Source: Candidatus Rokuibacteriota bacterium | GTDB taxonomy: Bacteria; Methylomirabilota; Methylomirabilia; Rokubacteriales; CSP1-6 | DNA length: 49,650 nucleotides | Assembly: GCA_003220495.1 (NCBI GenBank) | Contig: QHSP01000052.1 | Span: 1 to 49,650, forward strand | Direction: 5' to 3' | Part shown: in pieces, positions 7,729 to 16,756 of the stretch | Layout of the letters: each line of letters starts with the position of its first letter | How positions within the stretch are numbered: the stretch's first letter is position 1 | Program-made: the position numbers and the translations under genes | Notes under the pieces: generated by a model | Seen by the model: the letters and a program-made list of their open reading frames with translations, nothing else | What the model was told of the DNA's origin: nothing | Database searches by the model: none

Positions 7729-8181
7729 ATGCATGCACACCGGGGGGTGCTGATGTCGGTCGGCTTGGCCGTAATGCTGGGGGCCTGCGGGAACACCCCG
7801 CCGCCCGCTCCGCCGAAGCCGACCGCCGCATCCTCCCAGCGCGCGGCCGCCGCAGAGCAAGCGCCACCGGCCGAAGTCGTCGTTGCGGTGCCGAAGTATG
7901 ACGCCAGTGGGCGTCGCGATCCATTCGAAACCCTCGAGGTCCGCGAGGGCTCCGGAGGACTCACGGTGGCAGCCACTCGGCTCACGGGCATCGTTCGCAG
8001 CAATCGCGTAGCGCTCGCGCTGGTCGAGGCGCCCGATGGTATCGGGTACATCCTCAAACCCGGTGACACGCTCGGGGATGGCCGCCTGCTGGAGATCGGC
8101 TCCGACAGCGTGGTGTTCGTGGTGGCGCCCAAGACCGGCGCCGCGTCAAACCGCGTGGTTCTCAGACTGGCGACCAACTAA
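7729..8181 (+). CDS. pilP: Type IV pilus lipoprotein PilP
   Basis: 150 residues. A lipoprotein signal ends with lipobox MLGAC (Cys about residue 20). A Pro/Ala-rich linker follows, then a small beta-domain with YDASGRRDPF, the conserved 'grRDPF' entry of PilP, and TRLTGIVRSNRVALALVEAPDGIGY, continuing into the GxYLVKxGDxLG-type turn (here ILKPGDTLGDG). PilP links the PilN/PilO periplasmic domains to the secretin PilQ. The stop TAA directly abuts the pilQ ATG. An alternative start at Met9 would still give a valid lipoprotein signal. Confidence 0.92.
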   Translation: MHAHRGVLMSVGLAVMLGACGNTPPPAPPKPTAASSQRAAAAEQAPPAEVVVAVPKYDASGRRDPFETLEVREGSGGLTVAATRLTGIVRSNRVALALVEAPDGIGYILKPGDTLGDGRLLEIGSDSVVFVVAPKTGAASNRVVLRLATN

Positions 8182-10371
8182 ATGAACGCTGAAAGACGCA
8201 TCCCCATCGTGCTGGTCGTGGTGAGCCTCGCGCTGGTGCTCCTGGTCCCGACCGGTCCAGGGGCCCAGACCGACCCGGCGCGACTCAGCAATGTGACGGT
8301 GACGCCGCATCCGGACTCCGTCACCGTCTTCGTGAAGACCTCTCGCGACGCCCAGTACAAGGCCGACCTGGTGGACTCGCCCAGCCGCCTCGTCATCGAC
8401 CTTGAGAACACGGTCTACGCGTGGCGCAAGACGCCGTTGAACGTCGGCAAGGATCCGGTCAAGCAGATCCGTGGCGGTCAGTATCGGCAGGGCGTCGCCC
8501 GTCTCGTGCTGGACCTGAGCCGCACCGTCGGATACGCGATTCGCGAAGAGTCCGACGGCCTCGCAATCGTCATCCCCACCGCCGCGCCGCCGGCCTCGGC
8601 GGTCAGCACGAACGTCACGCCGGTGACGCCGGCCCCGCAAGACCCGCAGCGGGCGGCGACTCCCCGACCGGTACAGCTGGCCCAGGCGACGCCGGCGCCG
8701 GCCGCGCCGGCCCCGAGCAACGGCCAGCGCCTGATCTCGTTCGACTTCAAGGACGCGGACGTCGTGAACCTGCTCCGCATCCTGGCCGCGGAGAGCAACA
8801 AGAACGTGGTCATCGGGGACGACGTCAAGGGCAAGATGTCGATCACGCTGAAGAACGTCCCCTGGGATCTCGCCCTCGACACCGTCCTCGAGACCCGTGG
8901 GCTTCGGAAGCTCGAAAAGGACGGCGTCCTCCGCATCGTCTCCAACGAGCAGCTGATCAAGGAGCGCGAGGCGGCCGCGCGGGTCGAAGAAGCGCGGATG
9001 AAGGCGGAAAGCGACGTCCGCACGAAGCTCGCCGAAGCGCAGCTCAAGGAGCAGGAAGCGATCGACAAGAAGCGCCTCGCCGAGGCGGCCGTCGCCGAGT
9101 TGCGAGCGCGCGGGCCGCTTCGGGAAGAGACGATCCGCCTCTCCTACGCGGATCCCGAGGAGGTCGCCAAGACCCTGCAGGGGATCCTCGGAATCCCGCC
9201 GTCGGGCGTCCAGGCCCAGATCGCGCCGGCGGCCGAGGGAATGCCGCCCATCGCGGCGCCGCCATTCTCCGCGCTGTACGGGACCGCGCCCCAGGTCCCG
9301 CTGGTGCCTCCGCCCTCGCCGACCGCCGAGGTGCTGGCGAAGGGCATCACGATTCGCGCGTACAAGCCCACGAACTCGATCTTCATCCGCCACTACGAGG
9401 CGGACCTCGAGCGCATCAAAACGTTGATCCGTGAGAAGCTCGATGTGCCGCTTCCACAGGTGAAGATCGAGGCGCGCATGGAGATCCTCGATCGCGACGA
9501 TCTCTTCGCGATCGGTGTCCAGTGGGGCGGCGGCGGCATTCTCCAGGCCAACCAGAACTCGATCCTGGTCGGGCGCGGGTTCACCAGCGACACCCAGAAT
9601 AATCTCGGGGTACAAGGTGGCGTGCCCGTCTCCGGCGTGTTCGGTCCTCCGAACGCCGCGTCGGGCTTCTCCAACACGCTTCCGGTGAGCGGCACGACCG
9701 GCCTGCCGCAGGGGGGAAACCTGGTCAATCTTCCCATCGGGGCGGTCCTCGGCGGCGGCCTGGTGCCGGCGGGCGCCGGCGGTATCGCGTTCGGGTTCAC
9801 CAGCAGCCGGTACAACGTCAACCTCGCGCTCGAGGCGCTACGCCTGCTCAGCAAGACGCGGACGCTGGCGCGCCCCGAGGTCGTCACCGTGGAAAACGGC
9901 ACCGCCACGATCTCGCTCGGTGAAGAAATCCCGTACGCGACGGTCAGCTCCGCCGGTACGCAGATCCAGTTCAAGGAAGCGGTGCTGATGCTCGAAGTGA
10001 TTCCGACCGTCATACGCGAAGGCGACGTCACCAGGATCAAGATGAAGGTCACGATCGAGAACAACTCGCGCAGCAACACGACCGTGAACCTCGGTACCAC
10101 CGCCGGCGCCCCGCCGGTCATCAACAAGCGCAAGGCGAAAACCGAGGTCCTGATCAAGGAAGGTGAGCGTCTGGTCATCGGCGGCGTCACGACGAACCTG
10201 GACCAGGACGAGACGCGGAAGATCCCGCTCTTCGGCGATATTCCCGTCATCGGGTGGCTGTTCAAGCAGACGGCCTCGCAGACCACGGGCCGTGAGCTGG
10301 TCGTGTTCATCACGCCTTCGGTCCTCAAGGTCGAGACGGCGCAGGCGCAGCCCGCGACCCCGAAGAAGTAG
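8182..10371 (+). CDS. pilQ: Type IV pilus secretin PilQ
   Basis: 729 residues, the outer-membrane channel for the pilus. Order: signal peptide (about 1-28, ending GPGAQ), one AMIN domain (about 35-130, binds peptidoglycan), Pro/Ala linker (about 132-180), STN/N0 domain (about 183-255, LISFDFKDADVVNLLRILA), a charged Glu/Ala/Lys-rich helix of about 50 residues (258-310), an N1-type secretin domain (about 315-425) and the secretin barrel to the end. The barrel contains IPYATVSSAGTQIQFKEAVL and GGVTTNLDQDETRKIPLFGDIPVIGWLFK, the secretin C-terminal signature. Only one AMIN domain is visible. It is the last gene of pilMNOPQ; the following 148 bases have no gene. Confidence 0.96.
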   Translation: MNAERRIPIVLVVVSLALVLLVPTGPGAQTDPARLSNVTVTPHPDSVTVFVKTSRDAQYKADLVDSPSRLVIDLENTVYAWRKTPLNVGKDPVKQIRGGQYRQGVARLVLDLSRTVGYAIREESDGLAIVIPTAAPPASAVSTNVTPVTPAPQDPQRAATPRPVQLAQATPAPAAPAPSNGQRLISFDFKDADVVNLLRILAAESNKNVVIGDDVKGKMSITLKNVPWDLALDTVLETRGLRKLEKDGVLRIVSNEQLIKEREAAARVEEARMKAESDVRTKLAEAQLKEQEAIDKKRLAEAAVAELRARGPLREETIRLSYADPEEVAKTLQGILGIPPSGVQAQIAPAAEGMPPIAAPPFSALYGTAPQVPLVPPPSPTAEVLAKGITIRAYKPTNSIFIRHYEADLERIKTLIREKLDVPLPQVKIEARMEILDRDDLFAIGVQWGGGGILQANQNSILVGRGFTSDTQNNLGVQGGVPVSGVFGPPNAASGFSNTLPVSGTTGLPQGGNLVNLPIGAVLGGGLVPAGAGGIAFGFTSSRYNVNLALEALRLLSKTRTLARPEVVTVENGTATISLGEEIPYATVSSAGTQIQFKEAVLMLEVIPTVIREGDVTRIKMKVTIENNSRSNTTVNLGTTAGAPPVINKRKAKTEVLIKEGERLVIGGVTTNLDQDETRKIPLFGDIPVIGWLFKQTASQTTGRELVVFITPSVLKVETAQAQPATPKK

Positions 10372-10478
10372 TCGAGATGAGCGCGATGTTCCGGTTCCTC
10401 GCCGCGAGCGAGTTCCCACCGCGAGGATCTTTACGACACTTATCTCGCCACCCTGAAAACCTGGTAGCCTGATTGGGC

Positions 10479-10508
10479 GGCGATTCGCTCCTCCGGGGGC
10501 GAATCGCC
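10479..10508 (+). other. Hairpin in the aroB leader
   Basis: GGCGATTCGC (10479-10488) pairs perfectly with GCGAATCGCC (10499-10508) around a 10-base loop. It ends 11 bases before the aroB start, and only a weak GGGA follows as RBS. There is no T-run, so this is either a factor-dependent terminator of pilMNOPQ or a structure affecting aroB translation. Confidence 0.45.
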
Positions 10509-10519
10509 GGGAAATCCAG

Positions 10520-11602
10520 ATGATCGTCGACGTCAATCTCGGGAGCCGGTCGTATTGCATCGTCGTCGCATCCGGCGAGCTTCAGAGCGTCGGTCAGCGC
10601 CTGCGCGAGCTGCGCCTCGGAACGCGCGCCGCGCTGGTCAGCGATGCCGCCGTCATGCGCCTCTACGGAAAGACCGTCGTCGCGAGCCTCGAGGCGGCGG
10701 GCTTCACCGTCACGACGATCGACGTCCCGGAGGGCGAGGCCGCCAAGACCCTCACGGTCGCGCAGCACTGCTGGGACCAGCTTCTGACGGCGGGCCTGGA
10801 CCGGACCTCGACGGTGCTGGCGCTGGGCGGCGGCGCGGTGGGTGACGTGGCCGGCTTCGCCGCCGCGACCTACATGCGCGGGATCAACTTCGTGCAGCTT
10901 CCGACGACCGTGCTGGCCCAGGTCGACGCCTCCATCGGCGGCAAGACCGCGATCGACCACCCGCTCGGAAAGAACATGATCGGGGCGTTCCATCAGCCGC
11001 GGCTCGTCGTCGTCGATCCCGCCGTCGCCCGCACCCTGCCCGAGCGTGAGTTCCGCTCCGGGCTCGCCGAGATCGTCAAGCACGGCATCGTGCTGGACGC
11101 CAGCTACTTCGCCGAGCTCGAGCGCGATCTGGCGCCGCTCGCGGCGCGCGATCTGGGAGTGCTTGAGCGGATCATCGGAGGCTCCTGCCGGCTCAAGGCT
11201 TCGGTGATCGAGCGCGACGAGCGGGAGGCCGAGCTCCGTCACGTGCTGAACTACGGGCACACGATCGGCCACGCGCTCGAGGCCTCGACCGGCTACGCTC
11301 GCTACGCCCACGGCGAAGCGGTCGCCCTGGGAATCGTCGCCGAGGCGCGCCTGGCCCGGCGGCTCGGCATCGCCGACGAGGAGACGACCACGAGACAAGA
11401 GCGCATGCTGGACACGCTCGGGCTCCCGGTGCGGGCACCGTCGATCGACGTCGAGCCTGTGGTGACGGCGATGGCCCGCGACAAGAAGGCGAAGGACGGA
11501 CGGATCCCGTTCGTGCTGGCGCCTCGGATCGGCGAGTTTCGCCTCGTCTACGACGTGCCCTCCGCCGAGATCCGCGCGGCCATCGCGTCCCTCGGGTTGT
11601 GA
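10520..11602 (+). CDS. aroB: 3-dehydroquinate synthase
   Basis: 360 residues, normal for AroB; cytoplasmic, second step of the shikimate pathway (DAHP to 3-dehydroquinate; NAD and a divalent metal). Visible are the NAD-binding GGGAVGDVAGFAA (103-115), the substrate-site GGKTAIDHPLGKNMIGAFHQP (split across 140-160), metal-ligand candidates Glu184 in GLAEIVKHG, His247 in NYGHTIGHALE and His264 in YAHGEAVALG, and the C-terminal DKKAKDGRIPFVL. It follows pilQ by 148 bases, an association seen in many Gram-negatives. Its stop overlaps the next gene by GTGA. Confidence 0.97.
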   Translation: MIVDVNLGSRSYCIVVASGELQSVGQRLRELRLGTRAALVSDAAVMRLYGKTVVASLEAAGFTVTTIDVPEGEAAKTLTVAQHCWDQLLTAGLDRTSTVLALGGGAVGDVAGFAAATYMRGINFVQLPTTVLAQVDASIGGKTAIDHPLGKNMIGAFHQPRLVVVDPAVARTLPEREFRSGLAEIVKHGIVLDASYFAELERDLAPLAARDLGVLERIIGGSCRLKASVIERDEREAELRHVLNYGHTIGHALEASTGYARYAHGEAVALGIVAEARLARRLGIADEETTTRQERMLDTLGLPVRAPSIDVEPVVTAMARDKKAKDGRIPFVLAPRIGEFRLVYDVPSAEIRAAIASLGL

Positions 11603-12282
11603 CGACGGAGGCAAGGTTGACAACGGAAAGTTGGGCTCCGTATAACCGGCTTGGGATGCCCGAGGACGACCAGACGATCGTCGGCGCCATCCGCCGGCAG
11701 GAGGAGCGCCTGGCGCGGGATCCCGCTTCCCTCGCCTTCGCGCAGCTGGCCGATCTCTATCGCAAGGCCGGGCGGACGCGCGACGCGGTGGCGCTCTGCC
11801 GGAATGGGCTCACCCGCTACCCGCACTACACGACGGCCCGGCTCATCCTGGCCAAGGCGCTCGTGGCCGACGGCCAGCTCGCCCCGGCCCAGGTCGAGCT
11901 CGAGGCGATTCTCGAGGCGAGCCCGAAAGACGTGCAGTGCCATCGCCTGGCGGCGGAGATCCAGCGGCGGATGGGCCACATCGACGAGGCCGTGAGGCAC
12001 CTGGAAGCGGCGGTCGCCCTCGATCCGAGCGACCGCGAGTCGCAGGGGCTGCTCTCGCTGTTGCGGGCAGCCGGGCCGTCGGCCGAGGCCACCGGGCTCG
12101 GGCGAGTGCTGAGCGACGACACGTTCGCGACGGTCACCTTCGGCGCGCTCTGCCTCGAGCAGGGATGCGTCGAGGAGGCCGCGCAGATTTTCACCCGGAT
12201 CTTGAGAAAGAATCCGGATCATCGAGAGGCGCTTGATCAGCTCGAGGGGGCGCTCCGCGCGCGTCAGCGACGGAAAGGCTAG
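11599..12282 (+). CDS. Tetratricopeptide repeat protein
   Basis: 227 residues, soluble, no signal peptide. After an N-terminal helix come several TPR-like units: LAFAQLADLYRKAGRTRDAVALC, TTARLILAKALVADGQLAPAQ, VQCHRLAAEIQRRMGHIDEAV and a last one near residue 180 (LCLEQGCVEEAAQIFTRIL). A GTG start at 11599 overlaps the aroB stop; an ATG at 11656 is the alternative and would remove 19 residues. TPR proteins scaffold complexes; the partner is unknown. Position between aroB and efp gives no clear functional hint, although TPR proteins often accompany pilus loci. Confidence 0.8.
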   Translation: MTTEARLTTESWAPYNRLGMPEDDQTIVGAIRRQEERLARDPASLAFAQLADLYRKAGRTRDAVALCRNGLTRYPHYTTARLILAKALVADGQLAPAQVELEAILEASPKDVQCHRLAAEIQRRMGHIDEAVRHLEAAVALDPSDRESQGLLSLLRAAGPSAEATGLGRVLSDDTFATVTFGALCLEQGCVEEAAQIFTRILRKNPDHREALDQLEGALRARQRRKG

Positions 12283-12287
12283 GGTCG

Positions 12288-12860
12288 ATGCAGGTGTCAA
12301 CAGCCGAGTTCAAGAAGGGGCTGCGGATCGTCTTCGACGGCAACCCCTACACGATCGTCGACTTTCAGCACGTGAAGCCGGGCAAGGGCGGCGCGTTCGT
12401 CCGGACCAAGCTCAAGCACATGAAGCTCGGCAAGGTCATCGACAACACGTTCCGGTCCGGCGAAAAGGTCGAGCTGGTCGACTTCGAAGAGAAGCACATG
12501 CAGTTCCTCTACCGTGACGACCGCTACAACTTCATGGACACCGAGACGTATGAGCAGGTCTCGCTGTCGGCCGACGAGGTCGGCGACGCCCGCGAGTACC
12601 TGAAGGAGAACACCGAGGTGGACGTTCTGTACATCGCCGGCTCGCCGGCGGCGGTCGAGCTCCCGAACTTCGTCGAGCTCGCGATCGCCCGGACCGACCC
12701 CGGTGTCCGAGGGGACACCGCCCAGGGCGGGACGAAGCCCGCGACGCTCGAGACGGGCGCCGTCGTCCAGGTCCCGCTGTTCTTGAGCGAGGGCAACGTG
12801 GTCAAGGTGGATACCCGGACCGGCGAATATCTCGGGCGCGTCGCCGCGGGGGGTGCCTGA
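12288..12860 (+). CDS. efp: Translation elongation factor P
   Basis: 190 residues in three beta-barrel domains. EF-P binds between the P and E sites of the ribosome and relieves stalling at polyproline. The domain I loop reads [15 protein letters not shown], with Lys33 at the position that is beta-lysylated or otherwise modified in many bacteria; no modification gene (epmA/epmB, ymfI or earP) is visible in the window. Domain III contains [24 protein letters not shown], the EF-P signature. It starts five bases after the TPR gene and its TGA overlaps the accB ATG (TGATG). Confidence 0.97.
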   Translation: MQVSTAEFKKGLRIVFDGNPYTIVDFQHVKPGKGGAFVRTKLKHMKLGKVIDNTFRSGEKVELVDFEEKHMQFLYRDDRYNFMDTETYEQVSLSADEVGDAREYLKENTEVDVLYIAGSPAAVELPNFVELAIARTDPGVRGDTAQGGTKPATLETGAVVQVPLFLSEGNVVKVDTRTGEYLGRVAAGGA

Positions 12861-13351
12861 TGGCGCGGCGACGCCGACAGGCGGGCGCGGGCCAGACGGC
12901 GGCGGGCGAGCTCGCGCCCGTCGAGCTCGTGCGGCGGCTCGGGACCTTGCTGACGGAGCTCGGTCTGACAGAGCTCGAGGTGACCGCCGGTGACGTCCGT
13001 GTGCGCTTACAGCGCGTCGTCGTCGTGTCGACTACGCCCGCCATCGCCCCGGCCGGGGTCCCGGTCGAGCGGGCCGGCGCGCACGCCGCCGAGATCGAGT
13101 CGGCGTCAGGCGTGACGATCGAGGCGCCGATGGTCGGGACCTTCTATCGGGCTTCCTCGCCGACAGCGGACCCCTACGTGAGCGAAGGCGATCTGGTGAA
13201 GGAAGGCCAGATCCTCTGCATCATCGAAGCGATGAAGCTCATGAACGAGATCGAATCCAAGGTGGCCGGTCGGGTGGTCAAGATCTTCGTCGAAAACGCG
13301 CACCCCGTCGAGTTCGGCCAATCCCTGTTCCTGATCGACCCCGCCCGCTGA
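12860..13351 (+). CDS. accB: Biotin carboxyl carrier protein of acetyl-CoA carboxylase
   Basis: 163 residues. A helical N-terminus and a Pro/Ala/Val-rich linker are followed by a biotinyl domain: [15 protein letters not shown], then [10 protein letters not shown] with the biotin-accepting Lys126, and a C-terminal [10 protein letters not shown]. It carries carboxybiotin between AccC and the carboxyltransferase (AccA/AccD, not seen here) in the first step of fatty acid synthesis. It overlaps efp by one base. Unusually, accC does not follow directly; another gene intervenes. Confidence 0.96.
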   Translation: MARRRRQAGAGQTAAGELAPVELVRRLGTLLTELGLTELEVTAGDVRVRLQRVVVVSTTPAIAPAGVPVERAGAHAAEIESASGVTIEAPMVGTFYRASSPTADPYVSEGDLVKEGQILCIIEAMKLMNEIESKVAGRVVKIFVENAHPVEFGQSLFLIDPAR

Positions 13352-13359
13352 GCACGGGC

Positions 13360-14643
13360 GTGGCGCCCATCCGGAACCTCAGCCTGCTCGTCCTCGCCGC
13401 GCTGCTGCTCGGCACCGCGGCGCTGACGCTCGGCTGGCGCGAAGGCCGCCGCTACGAGCGTGGCGGCGGCGAGCGAACCGTCGTGTTCGCGGCCCTTCAC
13501 GAGCGTGACGCGCAGGCCCTGACCGAGGAGGCGATCCATCTGTACGCCGCCGGACAGTTTCCGCGAGCGTGCGAGAAGTTCGGCCTCGCCGCCGCGGACG
13601 ATCCAGCCAGCTCGGCGCGGCGTCAGGACGTGATTCGCTGCTTCGAGGGCTGGGGCTGGCACGCGCTCCGCGACGGCCGCCCGGACGAAGCGGCGCTGCT
13701 GTTCAGGCAGGGGCTGACCGAGACGCCGGACGATCCGGCCCTCCTGAAAGGCCTCGGAGTCGCCGCGGTGCACGCGGGACGGCCGGACGAGGCATTCGCC
13801 CCGCTCGAGCGAGCGGCGCTGGTGGAGTACGATCCGGAGGTGCGGCTCCTGCTCGCCCATCTTCACGACCGCCGTGACGATCCGGCGCAGGCGGTCGTGA
13901 ATCTCCGGGCCGTGCTCGATCATGAGCCGACGAACGAAGCCGCGCGCCGGATGCTCGACAAGGTCGAGCGCGAGTGGCGCGCCGAAGCCGGCTTCCGACG
14001 CGAGGTCACACCGCGCTTCGTCGTGAAGTACCGCGACACCCTCGACGCCGTGGCGCGCCGTGAGATCGTCGCGCATCTCGAGGCGGCGGCCGCCCGCGTC
14101 AGTCTGACGCTCGCGTACGCCCCGCAGCAGCGGACGACGGTCGTGCTGTACGAGCACCACGAGTTCCGGAGCGTGACGCGCGTTCACGCATGGGCGACCG
14201 GGCTGTTCGACGGGAAGATCCGCCTCCCGGTCGGCGGCGTCCGGCCGTCGGCCCACGAGCTCGAGCGTCTGGCCGGTCACGAGTACGCCCACGCCGCCAT
14301 CCACGAGCTGACGCGCGGTCGGGCGCCGCGCTGGCTCCACGAGGGGCTCGCGCAGGTCCTGGAGGGCGCGGCCTCGGACCCGATTCTCCGGGCTCCGGCG
14401 GGCCTCACGCTCGCCGGCGTCGAGGCGCTGGCCGGCGACGCCGATCCGCTTCGCGCGCGCGCCGGCTACGAGATCGCGCTCTGGATCGTCCGCGATCTCC
14501 TCGACCGGGGCGGGGTCGAGCCGCTGCGCGAGCTGCTGGCTCGACTCGGCGCCGGCGAGACCATGGCCGAGGCGATGCCGCGCGTCTACGGTCTCCGGCT
14601 GACCGAGCTCGAATCCCAGTGGCGGCGGGTCCTCGGCGGCTGA
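13360..14643 (+). CDS. Membrane-anchored TPR protein with gluzincin (peptidase MA-like) domain
   Basis: 427 residues with a GTG start. A single hydrophobic segment (about 8-25, LLVLAALLLGTAALTLGW) anchors or exports it. TPR-like repeats fill about residues 45-200 (LLKGLGVAAVHAGRPDEAFAPLERA). The C-terminal domain carries HEYAH at 307-311 and, 16 residues later, WLHEGLAQ with Glu328: the HExxH...E arrangement of zinc metallopeptidases of the peptidase MA-like family. All three ligand positions are present, so it could be active. It sits between accB (8 bases upstream) and accC (3 bases downstream), an unexpected position for a peptidase. Substrate unknown. Confidence 0.83.
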   Translation: MAPIRNLSLLVLAALLLGTAALTLGWREGRRYERGGGERTVVFAALHERDAQALTEEAIHLYAAGQFPRACEKFGLAAADDPASSARRQDVIRCFEGWGWHALRDGRPDEAALLFRQGLTETPDDPALLKGLGVAAVHAGRPDEAFAPLERAALVEYDPEVRLLLAHLHDRRDDPAQAVVNLRAVLDHEPTNEAARRMLDKVEREWRAEAGFRREVTPRFVVKYRDTLDAVARREIVAHLEAAAARVSLTLAYAPQQRTTVVLYEHHEFRSVTRVHAWATGLFDGKIRLPVGGVRPSAHELERLAGHEYAHAAIHELTRGRAPRWLHEGLAQVLEGAASDPILRAPAGLTLAGVEALAGDADPLRARAGYEIALWIVRDLLDRGGVEPLRELLARLGAGETMAEAMPRVYGLRLTELESQWRRVLGG

Positions 14644-14646
14644 GAC

Positions 14647-15983
14647 GTGTTCCACAAGATCCTGATCGCGAACCGGGGCGAGATCGCACTGCGGATCATC
14701 CGCACGTGCCGCGAGCTCGGCATCCGCTCGGTGCTCGCCCACTCGAAAGCTGACGCCCATTCCCTCCCGATGCGTCTCGCCGACGAGACGATCTGCGTCG
14801 GGCCCGACTCGGCGCGGGAGAGCTATCTCAACATTCCCGCGATCATCTCCGCCGCCGCGGTCACCGACAGCGAGGCGATCCACCCGGGCTACGGATTCCT
14901 CGCCGAGAACCCGGCCTTCGCCGAGGTGTGCCGGGCGTGCTCGATCACGTTCATCGGCCCGTCGCCCGAGGCGATCCGCCTGATGGGCGACAAGGCGCAG
15001 GCGCGTCAGATCGCGATGCAGGCGGGCGTCCCGGTGATTCCCGGCAGCGAGGTCGCGTTGAAGGGCTCCGCGGAGGCGCTCGAAGTCGCCGATCGGATCG
15101 GCTACCCGATCATGTTCAAGGCCGCCGCGGGCGGCGGCGGCCGCGGGATGCGGATCGTCCGAGAGCGGGGCGAGGTCGTGCAGGCGTTCGACGCGTGCCA
15201 GACCGAGGCCGGCGCCGCATTCGGCTCGTCGGAGGTCTACTGCGAGAAGTTCATCCAGAACGCGCGCCATGTCGAGGTCCAGGTGCTGGGCGATCGCAAC
15301 GGCATCCGCGTCCATCTCGGCGAGCGCGACTGCTCGGTCCAGCGGCGTCACCAGAAGCTCCTCGAGGAGTCTCCCCCACCACTCCTGGCCGAGCGAACCC
15401 GCGATGGTCTGCGCAAGGCCGCGCTCACCGTGGCGGCGGCCGTCAACTACGTCAGCGCCGGCACGGTCGAATTCCTGGTCGACGAACAAGGCGACTTCTA
15501 CTTCATCGAGATGAACACGCGGATCCAGGTCGAGCACCCGGTGACGGAGCTGGTCACCGGGATCGATCTCGTGCGTGAGCAGATCCGGATCGCCGTCGGC
15601 GAGCCCCTCGGCTACCGGCAGGACGGGGTGCGCTTCGAGGGCCACGCGATGGAGTGCCGGGTCAACGCGGAGGACCCCGAGACGTTCGCGCCGAGCGCCG
15701 GCCGCGTGACCGCGTGGGTGCCGCCCGGTGGCTTCAACGTGCGAGTCGATAGCCACCTGATGGCGCCCTACGCGGTCCCGCCGTTCTACGACTCGCTCCT
15801 CGCCAAGATCATCGTGCGTGGCGCCAGTCGCGAGGAGGCGATCGACCGGATGCGTCGAGCTCTCCGCGAGACGGTGCTGGAGGGCGTCAAGACCTCCATC
15901 CCGTTCCACCTGAGAGTGCTGGACGATCCGGCGTTCCAGGAGGGCCGCGTCAGCAAGGTGGAGCTGGTCCGACGCCGGGGCTG

Positions 15984-15984
<1 letters not shown>
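14647..15984 (+). CDS. accC: Biotin carboxylase subunit of acetyl-CoA carboxylase
   Basis: 445 residues, normal for AccC. It carboxylates the biotin on AccB using ATP and bicarbonate. Biotin carboxylase N-domain MFHKILIANRGEIALRIIR; ATP-grasp domain with FKAAAGGGGRGMRIV (glycine-rich loop) and EMNTRIQVEHPVTE (catalytic Glu/Arg/Val-Glu-His motif); C-domain with GHAMECRVNAEDP. The GTG at 14647 aligns with the usual N-terminus. The last base of its stop is the first of the thiE ATG. A biotin carboxylase of acyl-CoA carboxylases is the alternative, but the linked accB favours AccC. Confidence 0.96.
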
Positions 15985-16628
<644 letters not shown>

Positions 16629-16687
16629 TGACGCCGCGCCGACCGGCGCTCATCACGTGACAGAACGCGACCGAATTCTGTTGTGGT

Positions 16688-16736
16688 GCGCGCTGCCGGC
16701 CGTCGCGGGGCTGGGGCCCCGCCGGCCAGGGCGCGC
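16688..16736 (+). other. Long imperfect hairpin in the livK leader
   Basis: GCGCGC (16688-16693) pairs with 16731-16736, GGCC (16698-16701) with 16724-16727, and GCGGGGC (16705-16711) with 16716-16722 around a TGGG loop. It ends seven bases before the strong RBS AAGGAGGG (16744-16751), so it could control livK translation or act as an attenuator. No known riboswitch class is recognised. Confidence 0.5.
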
Positions 16737-16756
16737 CTAATTCAAGGAGGGCACCG

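Noticed and set aside
10430-10470. Promoter for aroB (TTTACG ... TAGCCT)
   Set aside because: The two boxes are about 29 bases apart, far too long for a sigma-70 promoter.
13174-15909. Very long open frame on the minus strand (about 900 codons)
   Set aside because: It is antisense to the peptidase-like gene and accC, rich in Asp, Arg, His and Leu in a pattern produced by GC-rich codons read backwards, with no recognisable domain.
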